Part shown: positions 36,438-45,700 of the stretch, piece by piece
Layout: each line of letters begins with the position of its first letter
Numbering within the stretch: the stretch's first letter is position 1
DNA from: Skermania sp. ID1734
GTDB taxonomy: Bacteria; Actinomycetota; Actinomycetes; Mycobacteriales; Mycobacteriaceae
Direction of reading: 5' to 3'
Length of the DNA: 64,000 bases
Assembly (NCBI RefSeq): GCF_007489285.1
Contig: NZ_VLIY01000016.1
Span: 52,153 to 116,152, forward strand
The notes under the pieces: generated by a model
Database searches by the model: none
Seen by the model: only the letters and a program-made list of their open reading frames with translations
Told to the model about the DNA's origin: nothing
Translations under genes and position numbers: made by a program

Positions 36438-36785
36438 GTGACCGAATCGAAGACGTCGATCCTGCAGTCGGTGCTGAACTGGCTCCGCGCGGGATATCCG
36501 CAGGGCGTACCGCACTCGGATTACGTTGCGCTGTTTGCGGTCTTGCATCGGAGACTCACCGACTCCGAGGTGCGTCAGGTGGCCGAGCAGTTGGTCGCCG
36601 ACCGCAGCGATGCCGATGCGGCGATCGACCGCGCCGAGATCGAAGCAGCAATCGCGCAACTGGCGAAAGAACAACCCGGACCCGACGACGTGCAGCGCGT
36701 CGCCTCGCGCTTGGCCGCGGGTGGTTGGCCCCTCACGCACCCCGACGACCTGGCCCGCCCCAGCGACGCCGCCGCCGCAGACTGA
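36438..36785 (+). CDS. DUF3349 protein, first tandem copy
   Basis: A 115-residue protein with NWLRAGYPQGVPHSDYVALF, RRLTDSEVRQVAEQLVAD and VASRLAAGGWPL, the DUF3349 pattern (Rv0543c-like helical fold). It is a paralogue of the next gene: both share LRAGYP-x-GVP-x-SDYV, RRL-S/T-D-E-V and RLAAGGW. No enzymatic residues are evident. The copies lie between pitA and menE. Confidence 0.85.
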   Translation: MTESKTSILQSVLNWLRAGYPQGVPHSDYVALFAVLHRRLTDSEVRQVAEQLVADRSDADAAIDRAEIEAAIAQLAKEQPGPDDVQRVASRLAAGGWPLTHPDDLARPSDAAAAD

Positions 36786-36799
36786 TCGGCTTGACGACG

Positions 36800-37099
36800 A
36801 TGGCGCTACCTCCCTTCCTCAGCAACATCATCGGTTGGCTGCGTGCCGGCTACCCGGAGGGCGTGCCGGAATCCGACTACGTGCCGTTGCTGGCGCTGCT
36901 GACGCGGCGTCTGTCCGATGAAGAGGTCGACCAGATCACCGACGCCCTGGTCGATCTCGGCGATCTTCCGGTGAGCAAGACCGACATTGCGGTCATGATC
37001 ACGAAGGTCACCAATGAAATGCCGTTGGAAGTCGACGTCGACCGGGTGCGCAGCCGGCTCGCCGCGGGCGGCTGGCTGGCGATAGACCCGCCGCCGTGA
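36800..37099 (+). CDS. DUF3349 protein, second tandem copy
   Basis: A 99-residue DUF3349 protein: PPFLSNIIGWLRAGYPEGVP, RRLSDEEVDQITDALVDLGD, VRSRLAAGGWLAIDPPP. The ATG at 36800 is used; a TTG 3 codons upstream is possible. Its stop overlaps the menE GTG start by 4 bases (GTGA), so the pair is coupled. It is a duplicate of the preceding gene with a shorter C-terminus. Confidence 0.87.
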   Translation: MALPPFLSNIIGWLRAGYPEGVPESDYVPLLALLTRRLSDEEVDQITDALVDLGDLPVSKTDIAVMITKVTNEMPLEVDVDRVRSRLAAGGWLAIDPPP

Positions 37100-38229
37100 C
37101 AGCTATGTTGCGCGTGCTGCCGATGCCGACCGGCCGTGCCGTGCTGTCCACCCTCGATCGGCTACAAGATGCGCTTGCCGATGGCGACGCCGTGCTCCCG
37201 GTGCCCACCGACAACGACGCCGAACGGGACCGTCTTTGCGCCGCATTGCGTCCCGGCGAGCCCATCGACGACGACACCGCGCTCGTGGTAGCCACCTCGG
37301 GTAGCACGGGAGTTCCCAAGGGCGCCTTGCTTTCTGCCTCCGCGCTGCAGTCCAGCGCAACGGCGACGCATGCCCGGCTCGGCGGTGCGGGCAGTTGGCT
37401 GCTCGCCCTGCCCGCCCACCACATCGCCGGTCTGCAAGTGCTGTTGCGCAGCATCGCCATCGGGCTCGAACCGGAAATCATTGACGTGGCAGCAGGATTC
37501 GATCCCGGCGAGCTGGTCGACGCGGTGACGCGCATGCCCGGCCCACGCCGCTACACCTCGCTCGTTCCGACGCAGCTGATCAAGGCGATGGACCAACCGG
37601 ACGCGGTCGACGCCCTGCGCTGTTTCGACGCGGTGCTCATCGGCGGCGCAGCCACACCGGTTGCCGTGCGGCAACGAGCGGAATCGTTGGGCATCAAGAT
37701 CGTTCGCACCTACGGCATGAGTGAGACGTGCGGCGGCTGCGTGTACGACGGGGTCCCGCTCGACGGTGTGCGGGTGCGAATCGATTCCGGGCGAGTTGTT
37801 CTCGGCGGTCCGACGCTGGCCAACGGATATCGCAACTTTCCGCAGCACCCGGCGTTCGCCGAGCCTGGCTGGTTCCGCACCGACGACGCCGGCGAACTGC
37901 ACGACGGCGTCCTTAGCGTGCTGGGCCGGATCGACGACGCGATTTCCACCGGCGGGCTCACCGTCGTGCCGAGCGTCGTCGAGGCCGTGCTGATCCAGCA
38001 CCCGGCGGTTCGCGAATGCGCCGTGCTCGGCGTCCCCGATCCGCGACTCGGCGAGCGGGTGGTCGCGGTGGTGGTGGGCGACGGGGCTGCGCTCGAGGAT
38101 CTGCGCGCTTATGTCGCCGAGCACCTCGACTTCTCGGCCGCGCCGCGTGAGGTGCGACTGGTCGAGCAGATGCCGCTGCGCGGACCCGGGAAGATCGATC
38201 GGGCGGCGTTGCGGGAACTGTTCGCCTAG
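37096..38229 (+). CDS. menE: o-Succinylbenzoate-CoA ligase MenE
   Basis: A 377-residue acyl-CoA ligase of the ANL family, compact as in mycobacteria. P-loop VVATSGSTGVPKGALLS, RTYGMSETCGGCVYDG, GWFRTDDAGELHDGVLSVLG, hinge RIDDAISTGG and C-terminal catalytic Lys in GPGKIDRAALREL. It activates o-succinylbenzoate for MenB. Starts with GTG overlapping the DUF3349 stop. Confidence 0.95.
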   Translation: MTAMLRVLPMPTGRAVLSTLDRLQDALADGDAVLPVPTDNDAERDRLCAALRPGEPIDDDTALVVATSGSTGVPKGALLSASALQSSATATHARLGGAGSWLLALPAHHIAGLQVLLRSIAIGLEPEIIDVAAGFDPGELVDAVTRMPGPRRYTSLVPTQLIKAMDQPDAVDALRCFDAVLIGGAATPVAVRQRAESLGIKIVRTYGMSETCGGCVYDGVPLDGVRVRIDSGRVVLGGPTLANGYRNFPQHPAFAEPGWFRTDDAGELHDGVLSVLGRIDDAISTGGLTVVPSVVEAVLIQHPAVRECAVLGVPDPRLGERVVAVVVGDGAALEDLRAYVAEHLDFSAAPREVRLVEQMPLRGPGKIDRAALRELFA

Positions 38230-38361
38230 CCGAACCCGGCCCGACGAGATCATGGCTGTGCACTCGGTCACTCGACAAACGTCTACTCAGCCATCATCTG
38301 GCGCCCGCGCAAGCCGGTGCAATAGGCGTGCAAGCGCTCTGCAAGCGCCGTGCCGCACGGT

Positions 38362-39348
38362 ATGAGCATGAACTTTTCCGCACCCACCCCCGTGCCGGCA
38401 GTCGAGGCCGACGGCCTGGTCAAGGTCTTCGGCACCCAGCGTGCTGTCGATGGCGTCAGCCTCACCGTTCCCCAGGGCGCCGTCTATGGCGTGCTCGGAC
38501 CCAACGGCGCCGGCAAGACCACCACGATCAGGATGCTCGCCACGCTACTGCGACCGGACCGAGGAAACGCCCGCATCTTCGGCCACGACGTGCTGCGCGA
38601 ACCCAACGCCGTTCGATCACTGGTCGGCGTCACGGGCCAGTACGCCTCTGTCGACGAAGACATGACCGCCACTGAGAACCTCGTCATCTTCTCGCGCCTG
38701 CTCGGGCTCAGCCGCGCCGACGCGCGTCGCAAATCCGCCGAACTGCTCGAGGAATTCGATCTGGTCAAAGCCGCGAACAAGCCGCTGAAGAACTTCTCCG
38801 GCGGCATGCGGCGGCGCCTCGACCTGGCCGCCAGCCTCATCGCCACCCCGCCGCTGCTGTTCCTCGACGAGCCCACCACCGGCCTCGATCCCCGCACCCG
38901 CGCCCAAATGTGGGAAACCATCCGGCGTCTCGTGCGCGAGGGTGCGACCGTGCTGTTGACGACGCAGTACCTCGATGAGGCGGACCAGTTGGCCGACCGC
39001 ATCGCCGTGATCGATCACGGCAAGGTGATAGCCGACGGCACCGCCGATGAACTCAAGGCGTCCGTGGGCGTGTCATCGCTGCATCTGACCTTGGCCGACC
39101 GCGCCATGACCAACCGGGCGCGCACCGTCGTTGCCGAGTACCTCGACTCCGACGTCACAGTCACCCCCGAGGCGGGCCGACTGACCGCCACCCTGAAGGA
39201 CACCGGTGTCACGCCTGAGGTCCTGATCAGGCTGCGCGACAACGGCGTTGCCGTCGACGAGCTCACGGTAAGCAAGCCGAGCCTCGATGAAGTCTTCCTC
39301 ACCATTACCGGCCATCCGGCCGACGACACCGAACAGGAGGTCGCATAG
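38362..39348 (+). CDS. DrrA-type ABC transporter ATP-binding protein
   Basis: A 328-residue ABC ATPase of the daunorubicin-resistance type. Walker [12 protein letters not shown]-loop [10 protein letters not shown], signature [15 protein letters not shown], Walker [14 protein letters not shown], switch [15 protein letters not shown], and the C-terminal DrrA domain ([19 protein letters not shown]). The exporter probably removes a drug or lipid with the permease encoded downstream. ATG at 38362 is used; ATG at 38368 and GTG at 38350 are alternatives since no clear ribosome site is visible. Confidence 0.92.
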   Translation: MSMNFSAPTPVPAVEADGLVKVFGTQRAVDGVSLTVPQGAVYGVLGPNGAGKTTTIRMLATLLRPDRGNARIFGHDVLREPNAVRSLVGVTGQYASVDEDMTATENLVIFSRLLGLSRADARRKSAELLEEFDLVKAANKPLKNFSGGMRRRLDLAASLIATPPLLFLDEPTTGLDPRTRAQMWETIRRLVREGATVLLTTQYLDEADQLADRIAVIDHGKVIADGTADELKASVGVSSLHLTLADRAMTNRARTVVAEYLDSDVTVTPEAGRLTATLKDTGVTPEVLIRLRDNGVAVDELTVSKPSLDEVFLTITGHPADDTEQEVA

Positions 39349-39446
39349 TGACTGTGCTATCCGCTCCGGCCCTTTCCTCCGCTCCTCGCTCCGTTCCTCG
39401 CTCCGCTGCGGTACTCCCTGCGATGCTCAGAAAGGACCTCCACTAA
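39348..39446 (+). CDS. 32-codon coupled micro-ORF between the DrrA and DrrB genes
   Basis: GTG at 39348 overlaps the ATPase stop (TAGTG) and the frame ends in TAA overlapping the permease ATG (TAATG), so the stretch is punctuated exactly like a gene. It encodes V-T-V-L-S-A-P-A-L then Ser/Pro/Arg-rich sequence. The DNA contains repeats of CCTCGCTCCG, a motif also seen (complemented) in the tandem repeat near 63150. It may be a repeat insertion that preserved frame punctuation, an old permease start region, or chance. Low confidence as a real peptide. Confidence 0.3.
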   Translation: MTVLSAPALSSAPRSVPRSAAVLPAMLRKDLH

Positions 39447-40273
39447 TGACCACCACGCTAACTGCCCCAGCTCCGGCTGCAACCCGAGTCATTCCCGACG
39501 CACGCCCGGTCACGCTCCGGCAGGCAATTGCGAATTCCCTCACGATGGCCTACCGCGGGGTGCTCAAGATCAAGCACAACCCCGAGCAACTTTTCGACGT
39601 GACGATCCAGCCGATCATCTTCACGTTGATGTTCACCTACATCTTCGGTGGCGCTGTCTCCGGTGACGTGCAGAGCTACCTGCCGGTGATCATCCCCGGC
39701 ATCCTCGTGCAGACGGTCATCACCACTTCGATGGTCACCGGCACCCAGCTGCGCGAGGACATGGACAAGGGCGTGTTCGACCGCTTCAAATCGCTTCCCA
39801 TCGCCCGCATTTCGCCGCTGGCGGGCGCGTTGCTCGCCGACATGGTGCGCTACGTCATCGCGACCACGCTGACCATCGTGATGGGCCTGATCATGGGCTA
39901 CCGCCCGGACGGCGGCGTGTTCGGCGTGCTGGCTGCGGCCGCCCTGGTCATCGCCTGCTCGTTCGCGACCAGCTGGATCTGGGCACTACTCGGCGTGCTG
40001 GCCAACAAAGCGTCTGCGGTGCAGGGCTATTCGATGCTGATCCTGTTTCCGCTGACCTTCATGTCGAGCGCCTTCGTGCCGGTGCACACCATGCCCGGCT
40101 GGATGCAGGCGTTCGTCAAGGTCAACCCGATCACGCACCTGGTCTATGCCTGCCGTGACCTGATGAACAGCGGCCATATCGGCGCAGACTTCGGTTGGTC
40201 ACTGTTGGGCGCGGCCGCGATCGTCGCGATCTTCGCCCCGCTCACGGTCCGGCTCTACATGCGCAAAGCCTAA
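39446..40273 (+). CDS. DrrB-type ABC transporter permease
   Basis: A 275-residue ABC-2 permease with six membrane helices: IQPIIFTLMFTYIFGGAVSG, VIIPGILVQTVITTSMVTG, REDMDKGVFDRFKSLPIAR (conserved loop), and FPLTFMSSAFVPVHTMPGWM. This is the DrrB pattern. The ATG at 39446 follows AGAAAGGA by 9 bases. It pairs with the upstream ATPase. Its stop overlaps the convergent regulator gene by 4 bases. Confidence 0.92.
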   Translation: MTTTLTAPAPAATRVIPDARPVTLRQAIANSLTMAYRGVLKIKHNPEQLFDVTIQPIIFTLMFTYIFGGAVSGDVQSYLPVIIPGILVQTVITTSMVTGTQLREDMDKGVFDRFKSLPIARISPLAGALLADMVRYVIATTLTIVMGLIMGYRPDGGVFGVLAAAALVIACSFATSWIWALLGVLANKASAVQGYSMLILFPLTFMSSAFVPVHTMPGWMQAFVKVNPITHLVYACRDLMNSGHIGADFGWSLLGAAAIVAIFAPLTVRLYMRKA

Positions 40274-43200
40274 GTCCGGCTTTTTAATTCGTCCAGAATA
40301 GCCTCGGCCGCCCGCCGGCGTGCCAGCCCCGCCGCCCGCTGCAATGCCGCGTCGACCTCGTCGTCGCCAAGTGTTGCGCGGGCGGCGTCGAGGTGTCTGT
40401 CCAGCTGCATCGACGGATAATCTTGCCGGGGATGCACTCTCGACGCAGCAGCCAAGAGGTCGACGCCATCAGAACCGGTCGCAATACCGTGACTTCCCAG
40501 TGCCACCGCGACGCAGCCGAGTTGCGGTAGATCACGGAACTGCCCGAAGCGGCGCACCACATGACACGCCAATTGTTGCGTCACCTCCGTGATCTCGCCA
40601 GCACGTCCGGCCAAAACAAATGAGTCGATGGTGCCGACCGCGAGCATCACGTCGAGCGGGTTGGGTTCGACACCAATTTTCGGCCAGCCGACCATGGCGA
40701 GCGATTGTCGGTAGTGACTCAGCCCGGCAGCGGTATCGCCTTCCAGGAGTTCGATTTCGGCCAGGCTCGCCACCGCACCGGCCTGTCGCATGCCGAACTC
40801 GGCGCCGGAACTGCCCGCAGCCGCGGGAGTCAGGACACCGGCGAGCTCACGGCGCGCGGCCGCTAGCTGTCCCGCGCCGGCCAACGAGGCGCTGAGAAAC
40901 GCCTGCACCTGCAGAACCTCGTCGTGCGCCTGCAACAGTTTGAGCGCATCGAGCGCGAGTTGATAGTGCGCGATCGACTCCGCGTATCGCGCGGACTGGC
41001 CGTACAGACTGCCGAGATGCTGGCACAGCGCCGAGGCGCCCCACGTGTCGTGCAGCTGGTTGGCCAACTCGAGCGCCGCACGCGCATCGGCGAGAGAGCC
41101 ATGAATATCGCCGGTGTTTTCGCGAACCTGCGCGCGGATCGTGAACGCCGTTGCGCGCGACGCGGGGTCGGGTGATCGCACCGCTGCTGCCAATAGCCGC
41201 GCCACGCCGCGGCCATCGAGCCGCGCGCACATCAGCTCGGCATTGAGCCGGGCCGTCTCGCTGATATCGCGCCGGTTGCGTAACAGCGGGCGCGTGCGGG
41301 TGCGAGCCAAAGCAAATGCGTGCAGATCGCCCGCGATGAGCAGATGCAGCCCGGCCAGTAGATTGGCCGCCACCATCGCGTCGCCAGGAATATCGCTGCC
41401 GTTCGGGTCGACGGCCAAAATCCGCGGCGCCCAGTTCATCACTTCCGAATGCGCGCCGCGCAATGCCCATAGGAAGCCGAGCGCGGCAAACACCTGATAC
41501 ACGGTGCCCGCGTCGTCGTGTCCGATTGCGCTGCGCAGCACTGCGACAAGATTGTCATGCTCGACGCCCACGCGGTGGACCACGGCAACCTGTGCGGGCG
41601 TGCGAAACTCGACCATTGCGGTGTAGGTGAACTCGCGCGCCCAGGTGGCCATCCGGTGCCGCGCCAAAGCGCCCTCGTCGGCGGCGGTCAGTTGCTCCTC
41701 GCCGAACTCGCGGACCGTTTCCAGCATGTGGTAGCGCACGCCGGATCCGTCGGGGCTGTCGAGCACCGACAGCAGCGATTGGTTCACCAGTCCGTCAAGT
41801 GCATCGGCCACATCGACGATGTCTCCGGCGTCGGCCACCGCCTCGGCAGCGGAAAGCGTGAAGCCGGCCGGAAACCGGCAGAGCCGACGCAGCACGGTCT
41901 GTTGCGGTGGCTCCAGCAGATTCCAGCTCCACTCGATCACGGCATGCAGCGTGCGGTGCCGCGCCGGTGACGAGCGATCTCCGGTGCGCAACAGCGCAAA
42001 TCGATGACCGAGCTTGGCGTTGATCTCCTCGACACTCATGGAACGCATACGGGCAGCGGCCAATTCGATTGCCAACGGCAGCCCGTCCAGCGTTCGGCAC
42101 AGTCGGGCCACCTCCGAGGCGTCCAGTCGGGCGCCCGGCCGCACCGCCAGGGCCCGGGCCCGAAACAGGTCCGTCGCCGCCGAGCCGCTCTCATCGATCG
42201 GCAAGGGCGCCAACGGATATACCGCCTCCGCGCTGATCCGCAGCGGTGCCCGGCTGGTGGTCAGCACGGTGAGCTGATCGCACGCCGCCACCAGGTCCGC
42301 GACGGCGTCGGCTACGTCATCGACCACGTGCTCACAGTTGTCCAGGATCAGCAACCAACTTCGGCCGGCCAGCGCATCCCGCAGGCGTTCGCGCGCGTCC
42401 TGCACCCGACCGATCCGGGCGCCTGGCTTGAGTTCGATTTCACTGAGGCCCAGAGTCGAACTGATCGCCGCTACAACGTCTTCACCGCTGCGCACCGACG
42501 CCAATTCGACGAGCGCAACGGGTAGCCGGTCGGCCCAACGCGTACCGAGCTCGTTTGCCACTCTTGTCTTTCCGGTGCCGCCGGGGCCGAGGATCGTGGT
42601 GACTCGCGAGTTGCAAAGTTGCTTGTCCAGTGCCGCAAGGTCGCCATCGCGACCCAGCAGCGGGTTCGGCGCGGCGCGCAGGCCAATCGCCCGCGGCGCG
42701 GCCGGTTTTGGGGTGTCGCCGCCGCGCAGGATCTCGGTGTTGAGGTCGACCAGCGCCCGGCCTGGATCGGTGCCGAGTTGCTCGGCAAGGTTGCCGCGGA
42801 TGGCCGCGAAGACCTCCAGCGCCTCGTTGGGTCTGCCCAGTGACGCCAGAATTCGCATGAGGGTCGCGTGCGCGCTCTCATCGAGCGGGTCGCGATCGGC
42901 AATCGCTCGGGCGATCGGCAAAGCCGTGTCCAAGTTGCCGGCGGCTACCTGAGCAGCCACCGCCAGCTCATCGAGCGCGGCGCGGACCGTGTCGGCCGCT
43001 TGCGCCAGGGCGCGGGCTTGGTCACCCGAGCCCAGATCCGCGCCAGGGTCCCCCCGCCACAGCTCCCGGGCCGCCGCGATCGTCGCGAGGCAGTCGTGGT
43101 AACGGCCATCGACATGCTCTTGCCGCGCGCGCCGGACGAGTTCGGTAGCGAGGGTCAGGTCGACCTGTTGGCGGTCCAATGCGAGTCGGTACCCGGTCGG

Positions 43201-43461
43201 ACCCATTTCCAGAGTCCCGTCGGGCAGTGCCGTCCGCAATCGTGACACCTGGGTGTGCAGCGCATTCATCGGTGCGCGCGGCGGTTGATCCGCCCACACC
43301 TCATCGATCAACCCCTGCGCGGTTCGGCTGCGCCCCGGATCGGTTGCCAACGCGACCAGCAGGCTGCGGGCGCGGATGCCCGGCAACGGGGCCAGTTCGC
43401 CGTCGCGGCGAGTGGCAACCTCACCCAGCAGCGACACGACGATGCGTTGTCTGATGTCCAT
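40270..43461 (-). CDS. Large SARP/AfsR-like transcriptional regulator (BTAD + NB-ARC + TPR)
   Basis: A 1063-residue regulator. Residues 10-95 form an OmpR-type winged helix ([36 protein letters not shown]), about 95-245 the bacterial transcriptional activation domain, then a P-loop ATPase (Walker A GPGGTGKT at about 292-299, [28 protein letters not shown]), and a long C-terminal TPR-like region. Such proteins often control secondary metabolism in actinobacteria. It faces the DrrAB exporter tail to tail and menA head to head (52 bases). Target genes cannot be told from sequence. Confidence 0.92.
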   Translation of the reverse strand: MDIRQRIVVSLLGEVATRRDGELAPLPGIRARSLLVALATDPGRSRTAQGLIDEVWADQPPRAPMNALHTQVSRLRTALPDGTLEMGPTGYRLALDRQQVDLTLATELVRRARQEHVDGRYHDCLATIAAARELWRGDPGADLGSGDQARALAQAADTVRAALDELAVAAQVAAGNLDTALPIARAIADRDPLDESAHATLMRILASLGRPNEALEVFAAIRGNLAEQLGTDPGRALVDLNTEILRGGDTPKPAAPRAIGLRAAPNPLLGRDGDLAALDKQLCNSRVTTILGPGGTGKTRVANELGTRWADRLPVALVELASVRSGEDVVAAISSTLGLSEIELKPGARIGRVQDARERLRDALAGRSWLLILDNCEHVVDDVADAVADLVAACDQLTVLTTSRAPLRISAEAVYPLAPLPIDESGSAATDLFRARALAVRPGARLDASEVARLCRTLDGLPLAIELAAARMRSMSVEEINAKLGHRFALLRTGDRSSPARHRTLHAVIEWSWNLLEPPQQTVLRRLCRFPAGFTLSAAEAVADAGDIVDVADALDGLVNQSLLSVLDSPDGSGVRYHMLETVREFGEEQLTAADEGALARHRMATWAREFTYTAMVEFRTPAQVAVVHRVGVEHDNLVAVLRSAIGHDDAGTVYQVFAALGFLWALRGAHSEVMNWAPRILAVDPNGSDIPGDAMVAANLLAGLHLLIAGDLHAFALARTRTRPLLRNRRDISETARLNAELMCARLDGRGVARLLAAAVRSPDPASRATAFTIRAQVRENTGDIHGSLADARAALELANQLHDTWGASALCQHLGSLYGQSARYAESIAHYQLALDALKLLQAHDEVLQVQAFLSASLAGAGQLAAARRELAGVLTPAAAGSSGAEFGMRQAGAVASLAEIELLEGDTAAGLSHYRQSLAMVGWPKIGVEPNPLDVMLAVGTIDSFVLAGRAGEITEVTQQLACHVVRRFGQFRDLPQLGCVAVALGSHGIATGSDGVDLLAAASRVHPRQDYPSMQLDRHLDAARATLGDDEVDAALQRAAGLARRRAAEAILDELKSRT

Positions 43462-43513
43462 TACTTACCGATCGTATTGCGGGGGCTCGGCAGCGGGATG
43501 CAAGGATTCGACC

Positions 43514-44383
43514 ATGGCTTCTGTTGCCGAGTGGATCGAAGGGGCACGGCCCCGCACCCTGCCGAACGCGATAGCGCCGGTGATCGCCGGAACCGGCGCT
43601 GCTGCAGGACTGTCCGGGGCGGTGTGGTGGAAAGCATTGCTGGCACTGGTCGTTTCCCTCGCGCTGATCATCGGCGTCAACTACGCCAACGACTATTCGG
43701 ACGGAATCCGGGGCACCGACGACGTCCGCGTCGGTCCGGTCCGGTTGGTGGGTGCACGGTTGGCGTCGCCGACCGCGGTGCGCAACGCCGCGATAGCCGC
43801 GCTCACCGTCGCCGCGGCAGCGGGCCTGGCGCTGGCAATAACGTCGGCATGGTGGTTGGTCCTCATCGGTGCGGGCTGCCTGGCGGGAGCATGGTTCTAC
43901 ACGGGCGGGCGCAATCCGTACGGCTACGCCGGTTTCGGTGAAGTGGCGGTATTTGTGTTCTTCGGTTTGGTAGGGGTGCTCGGCACACAGTTCGTGCAGG
44001 CCGAGCGGGTCGACTGGACGGGCGTGGCCAGCGCCGTGGGTGTCGGATCTTTCTCCTGTGCGGTGCTGGTGGCGAACAATCTGCGCGACATTCCCACCGA
44101 CAGCGCCACCGGCAAGTACACGCTGGCTGTGCGCCTCGGCGACGCCCGCACCCGGACATTGCAGCTGGCGCTACTGATCGCGCCGTTCGTGATGACGCTG
44201 CTGTTGGTGATCCGCACACCCTGGGCACTGGCGGGACTTGTGGCCGCGCCCTTGGCCTGGCGGGCGAACGCTCCGGTCCGGCGCGACGGACACGGCCTGG
44301 AACTCATTGGCGCGCTACGCGACACCGGCCTGGCGATGATGGTGTGGGCAGTCGCGACGGCCCTCGCCCTCGGGCTCGGTTAG
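43514..44383 (+). CDS. menA: 1,4-Dihydroxy-2-naphthoate prenyltransferase MenA
   Basis: A 289-residue UbiA-family membrane enzyme with about eight helices. It starts [20 protein letters not shown]; Asp-rich motifs are [15 protein letters not shown] and [20 protein letters not shown]. It attaches the polyprenyl tail to DHNA, making demethylmenaquinone. Divergent from the big regulator, and its stop overlaps that of the convergent holin-like gene by 4 bases. Confidence 0.96.
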   Translation: MASVAEWIEGARPRTLPNAIAPVIAGTGAAAGLSGAVWWKALLALVVSLALIIGVNYANDYSDGIRGTDDVRVGPVRLVGARLASPTAVRNAAIAALTVAAAAGLALAITSAWWLVLIGAGCLAGAWFYTGGRNPYGYAGFGEVAVFVFFGLVGVLGTQFVQAERVDWTGVASAVGVGSFSCAVLVANNLRDIPTDSATGKYTLAVRLGDARTRTLQLALLIAPFVMTLLLVIRTPWALAGLVAAPLAWRANAPVRRDGHGLELIGALRDTGLAMMVWAVATALALGLG

Positions 44384-44769
44384 CTTCGCACCGGACGGTC
44401 CCGGACCAGCGCGCCCAGCACCCAGTTCACTATCGCGATGATGATGCCGCCCCAGATTGCGGCCCAAAACCCTTCCACCCGCAGTCCGTACTGGGTGGTT
44501 TCGGTTACCGCGGCGGTCAGCTTCAGCATCAGCGCGTTGATGACCAGCAGGAACAAGCCGAGGGTGAGGATCACCAGCGGTAGCGACAACAGTTTCACCA
44601 GCGGTTTGACGATGGCGTTGATGATCGTGAACACCACCGCGATGGCCAGCAGGACCAGGAGATCGCCGGCCAATCCGTTGCCCTCACTGACAATGTGAAT
44701 CCCTGCGACCCAATGGGCAGCAATCCAGATCGCCACCGCGTTGATCACCAGCCGAGCTGCAAGCGCCAT
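44380..44769 (-). CDS. Phage-holin-type (PF04020-like) membrane protein
   Basis: A 129-residue protein with four membrane helices: [78 protein letters not shown]. This is the YvlD/holin 4-2 family found in most actinobacteria outside prophages. It is not a sign of a prophage here. Function is unknown. Confidence 0.85.
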   Translation of the reverse strand: MALAARLVINAVAIWIAAHWVAGIHIVSEGNGLAGDLLVLLAIAVVFTIINAIVKPLVKLLSLPLVILTLGLFLLVINALMLKLTAAVTETTQYGLRVEGFWAAIWGGIIIAIVNWVLGALVRDRPVRS

Positions 44770-44790
44770 GGCCGCATCCTATGCGCAGGC

Positions 44791-45345
44791 TCAGGCAGCC
44801 TCGTCCAGCGCCGCGTACAACCGTGCCCGCAGATCATCTAGCGGCAGATGCGGCTCAATGACGGCGCGCGTCACGTCGTTCGGTGCGCGCAGAATGCCGA
44901 GCAGCAGATGTTCGGACTCGATGCGGTTGTCTTTGCGCGCCACGGCTTCCCGCAAGGCAAGTTCGAGCGATTTCTTGGCCGCTTTCGAAAACCTGATGTG
45001 TCCGCGGGCGAAACCGGCCCGATTCTTCTGTTCGAACACATCGTCATCAAAGCTTGCCCGCAGACTCTCCCGCACGGCGTCGAGATCGATACCGATCGCA
45101 CGCAGCGCCTCGGCATCGTCGTCACCCAGCGGATCGTCGGCATGCATCCGGCGCACGGTGTCTACCGCTTCGGTGAAATTCAGGCCCGACGATTCGATGA
45201 CGCCGCGCAACCGTGCCGATGGCCGGCAGAGCACACCGAGCACGATGTGCTCCGGCTCGATCTGTGCGTGGCCGAGCTCGCGTGCCTGTTCCTGCGCAAG
45301 CACGACGATCACCCGGGCCTCACGGGTGAACCTCTCGAACATCAC
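44791..45345 (-). CDS. Clp N-domain-only protein (ClpC2/ClpC3-like)
   Basis: A 184-residue protein made of two Clp_N half-repeats: FERFTREARVIVVLAQEQAR with EPEHIVLGVL, and IRFSKAAKKSLELALREAVA with ESEHLLLGIL. There is no AAA+ domain, so it cannot unfold substrates. Clp_N-only proteins of mycobacteria (ClpC2) have been described as decoys or protectants for ClpC1 against antibiotics that bind its N-domain. It overlaps the HTH gene by 4 bases and is controlled with it. Confidence 0.88.
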   Translation of the reverse strand: MMFERFTREARVIVVLAQEQARELGHAQIEPEHIVLGVLCRPSARLRGVIESSGLNFTEAVDTVRRMHADDPLGDDDAEALRAIGIDLDAVRESLRASFDDDVFEQKNRAGFARGHIRFSKAAKKSLELALREAVARKDNRIESEHLLLGILRAPNDVTRAVIEPHLPLDDLRARLYAALDEAA

Positions 45346-45560
45346 TTTCTCCCTCGACGGTTGTACTTCTGGTGCACGGCCTGCCGACTCACCTCGAGCG
45401 CGTCGGCGATCTGTTGCCAGGACCAGCCTTGTTCGCGCGCATTGCGCACCTGGATGGCCTCGAGCCGCTCGAGCAACCTGCGCAGCGCCAGGACCGCGCG
45501 CAGCCCGACCTGCGGGTCGGAGCTTCCGGCGTCCGCGGCCAGCGTCGTTGCTTCAGTCAT
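45342..45560 (-). CDS. Small HTH regulator coupled to Clp_N protein
   Basis: A 72-residue protein with one helix-turn-helix: REQGWSWQQIADALEVSRQA followed by V-H-Q-K-Y-N-R-R-G-R-K. It is the first gene of a two-gene unit with the Clp_N protein. Its promoter region carries two TGTCAA-type inverted repeats that overlap the -10 and the -35, so it may repress itself. The inferred transcript starts at the A of its ATG, i.e. it would be leaderless. Confidence 0.85.
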   Translation of the reverse strand: MTEATTLAADAGSSDPQVGLRAVLALRRLLERLEAIQVRNAREQGWSWQQIADALEVSRQAVHQKYNRRGRK

Positions 45561-45562
45561 GA

Positions 45563-45607
45563 TGTCAATTTAGATTGACAATCAGCTGGCGTCAAGAGAG
45601 GTTGACA
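45563..45607 (-). promoter_or_regulatory. Promoter with two TGTCAA operators for the HTH-Clp_N unit
   Basis: Minus strand: -35 TTGACG (45595-45590), 17-base spacer, -10 TAAATT (45572-45567), start codon A at 45560, 7 bases after the -10. A perfect palindrome TGTCAAT-TTAG-ATTGACA (45563-45580) covers the -10, and a second, CGTCAA-N6-TTGACA (45590-45607, one mismatch) covers the -35. The design implies strong repression and a leaderless mRNA. The repressor is most likely the 72-residue HTH protein itself. Confidence 0.7.
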
Positions 45608-45640
45608 TTGCGCTGCATGCGGCGTTCCAGCCGAGCGTCA

Positions 45641-45686
45641 GCCGTGCGTGAATTTTCACGCGTCAGGGTGAAAATTCACGCACGGC
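45641..45686. repeat. Palindromic repeat element, copy 2 (19-bp perfect arms)
   Basis: GCCGTGCGTGAATTTTCAC (45641-45659) and its exact reverse complement (45668-45686) enclose an 8-base loop. Nineteen bases of the right half are identical to the copy at 16909-16946. It lies between the promoter of the HTH gene and the 3' end of the cysteine-synthase-like gene. Confidence 0.85.
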
Positions 45687-45700
45687 GAGAGGGTGAGGCG

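Noticed and set aside
44380..44769. Prophage marker (holin)
   Set aside because: The protein is a chromosomal YvlD/holin 4-2 type found widely in actinobacteria, and no other phage genes surround it.
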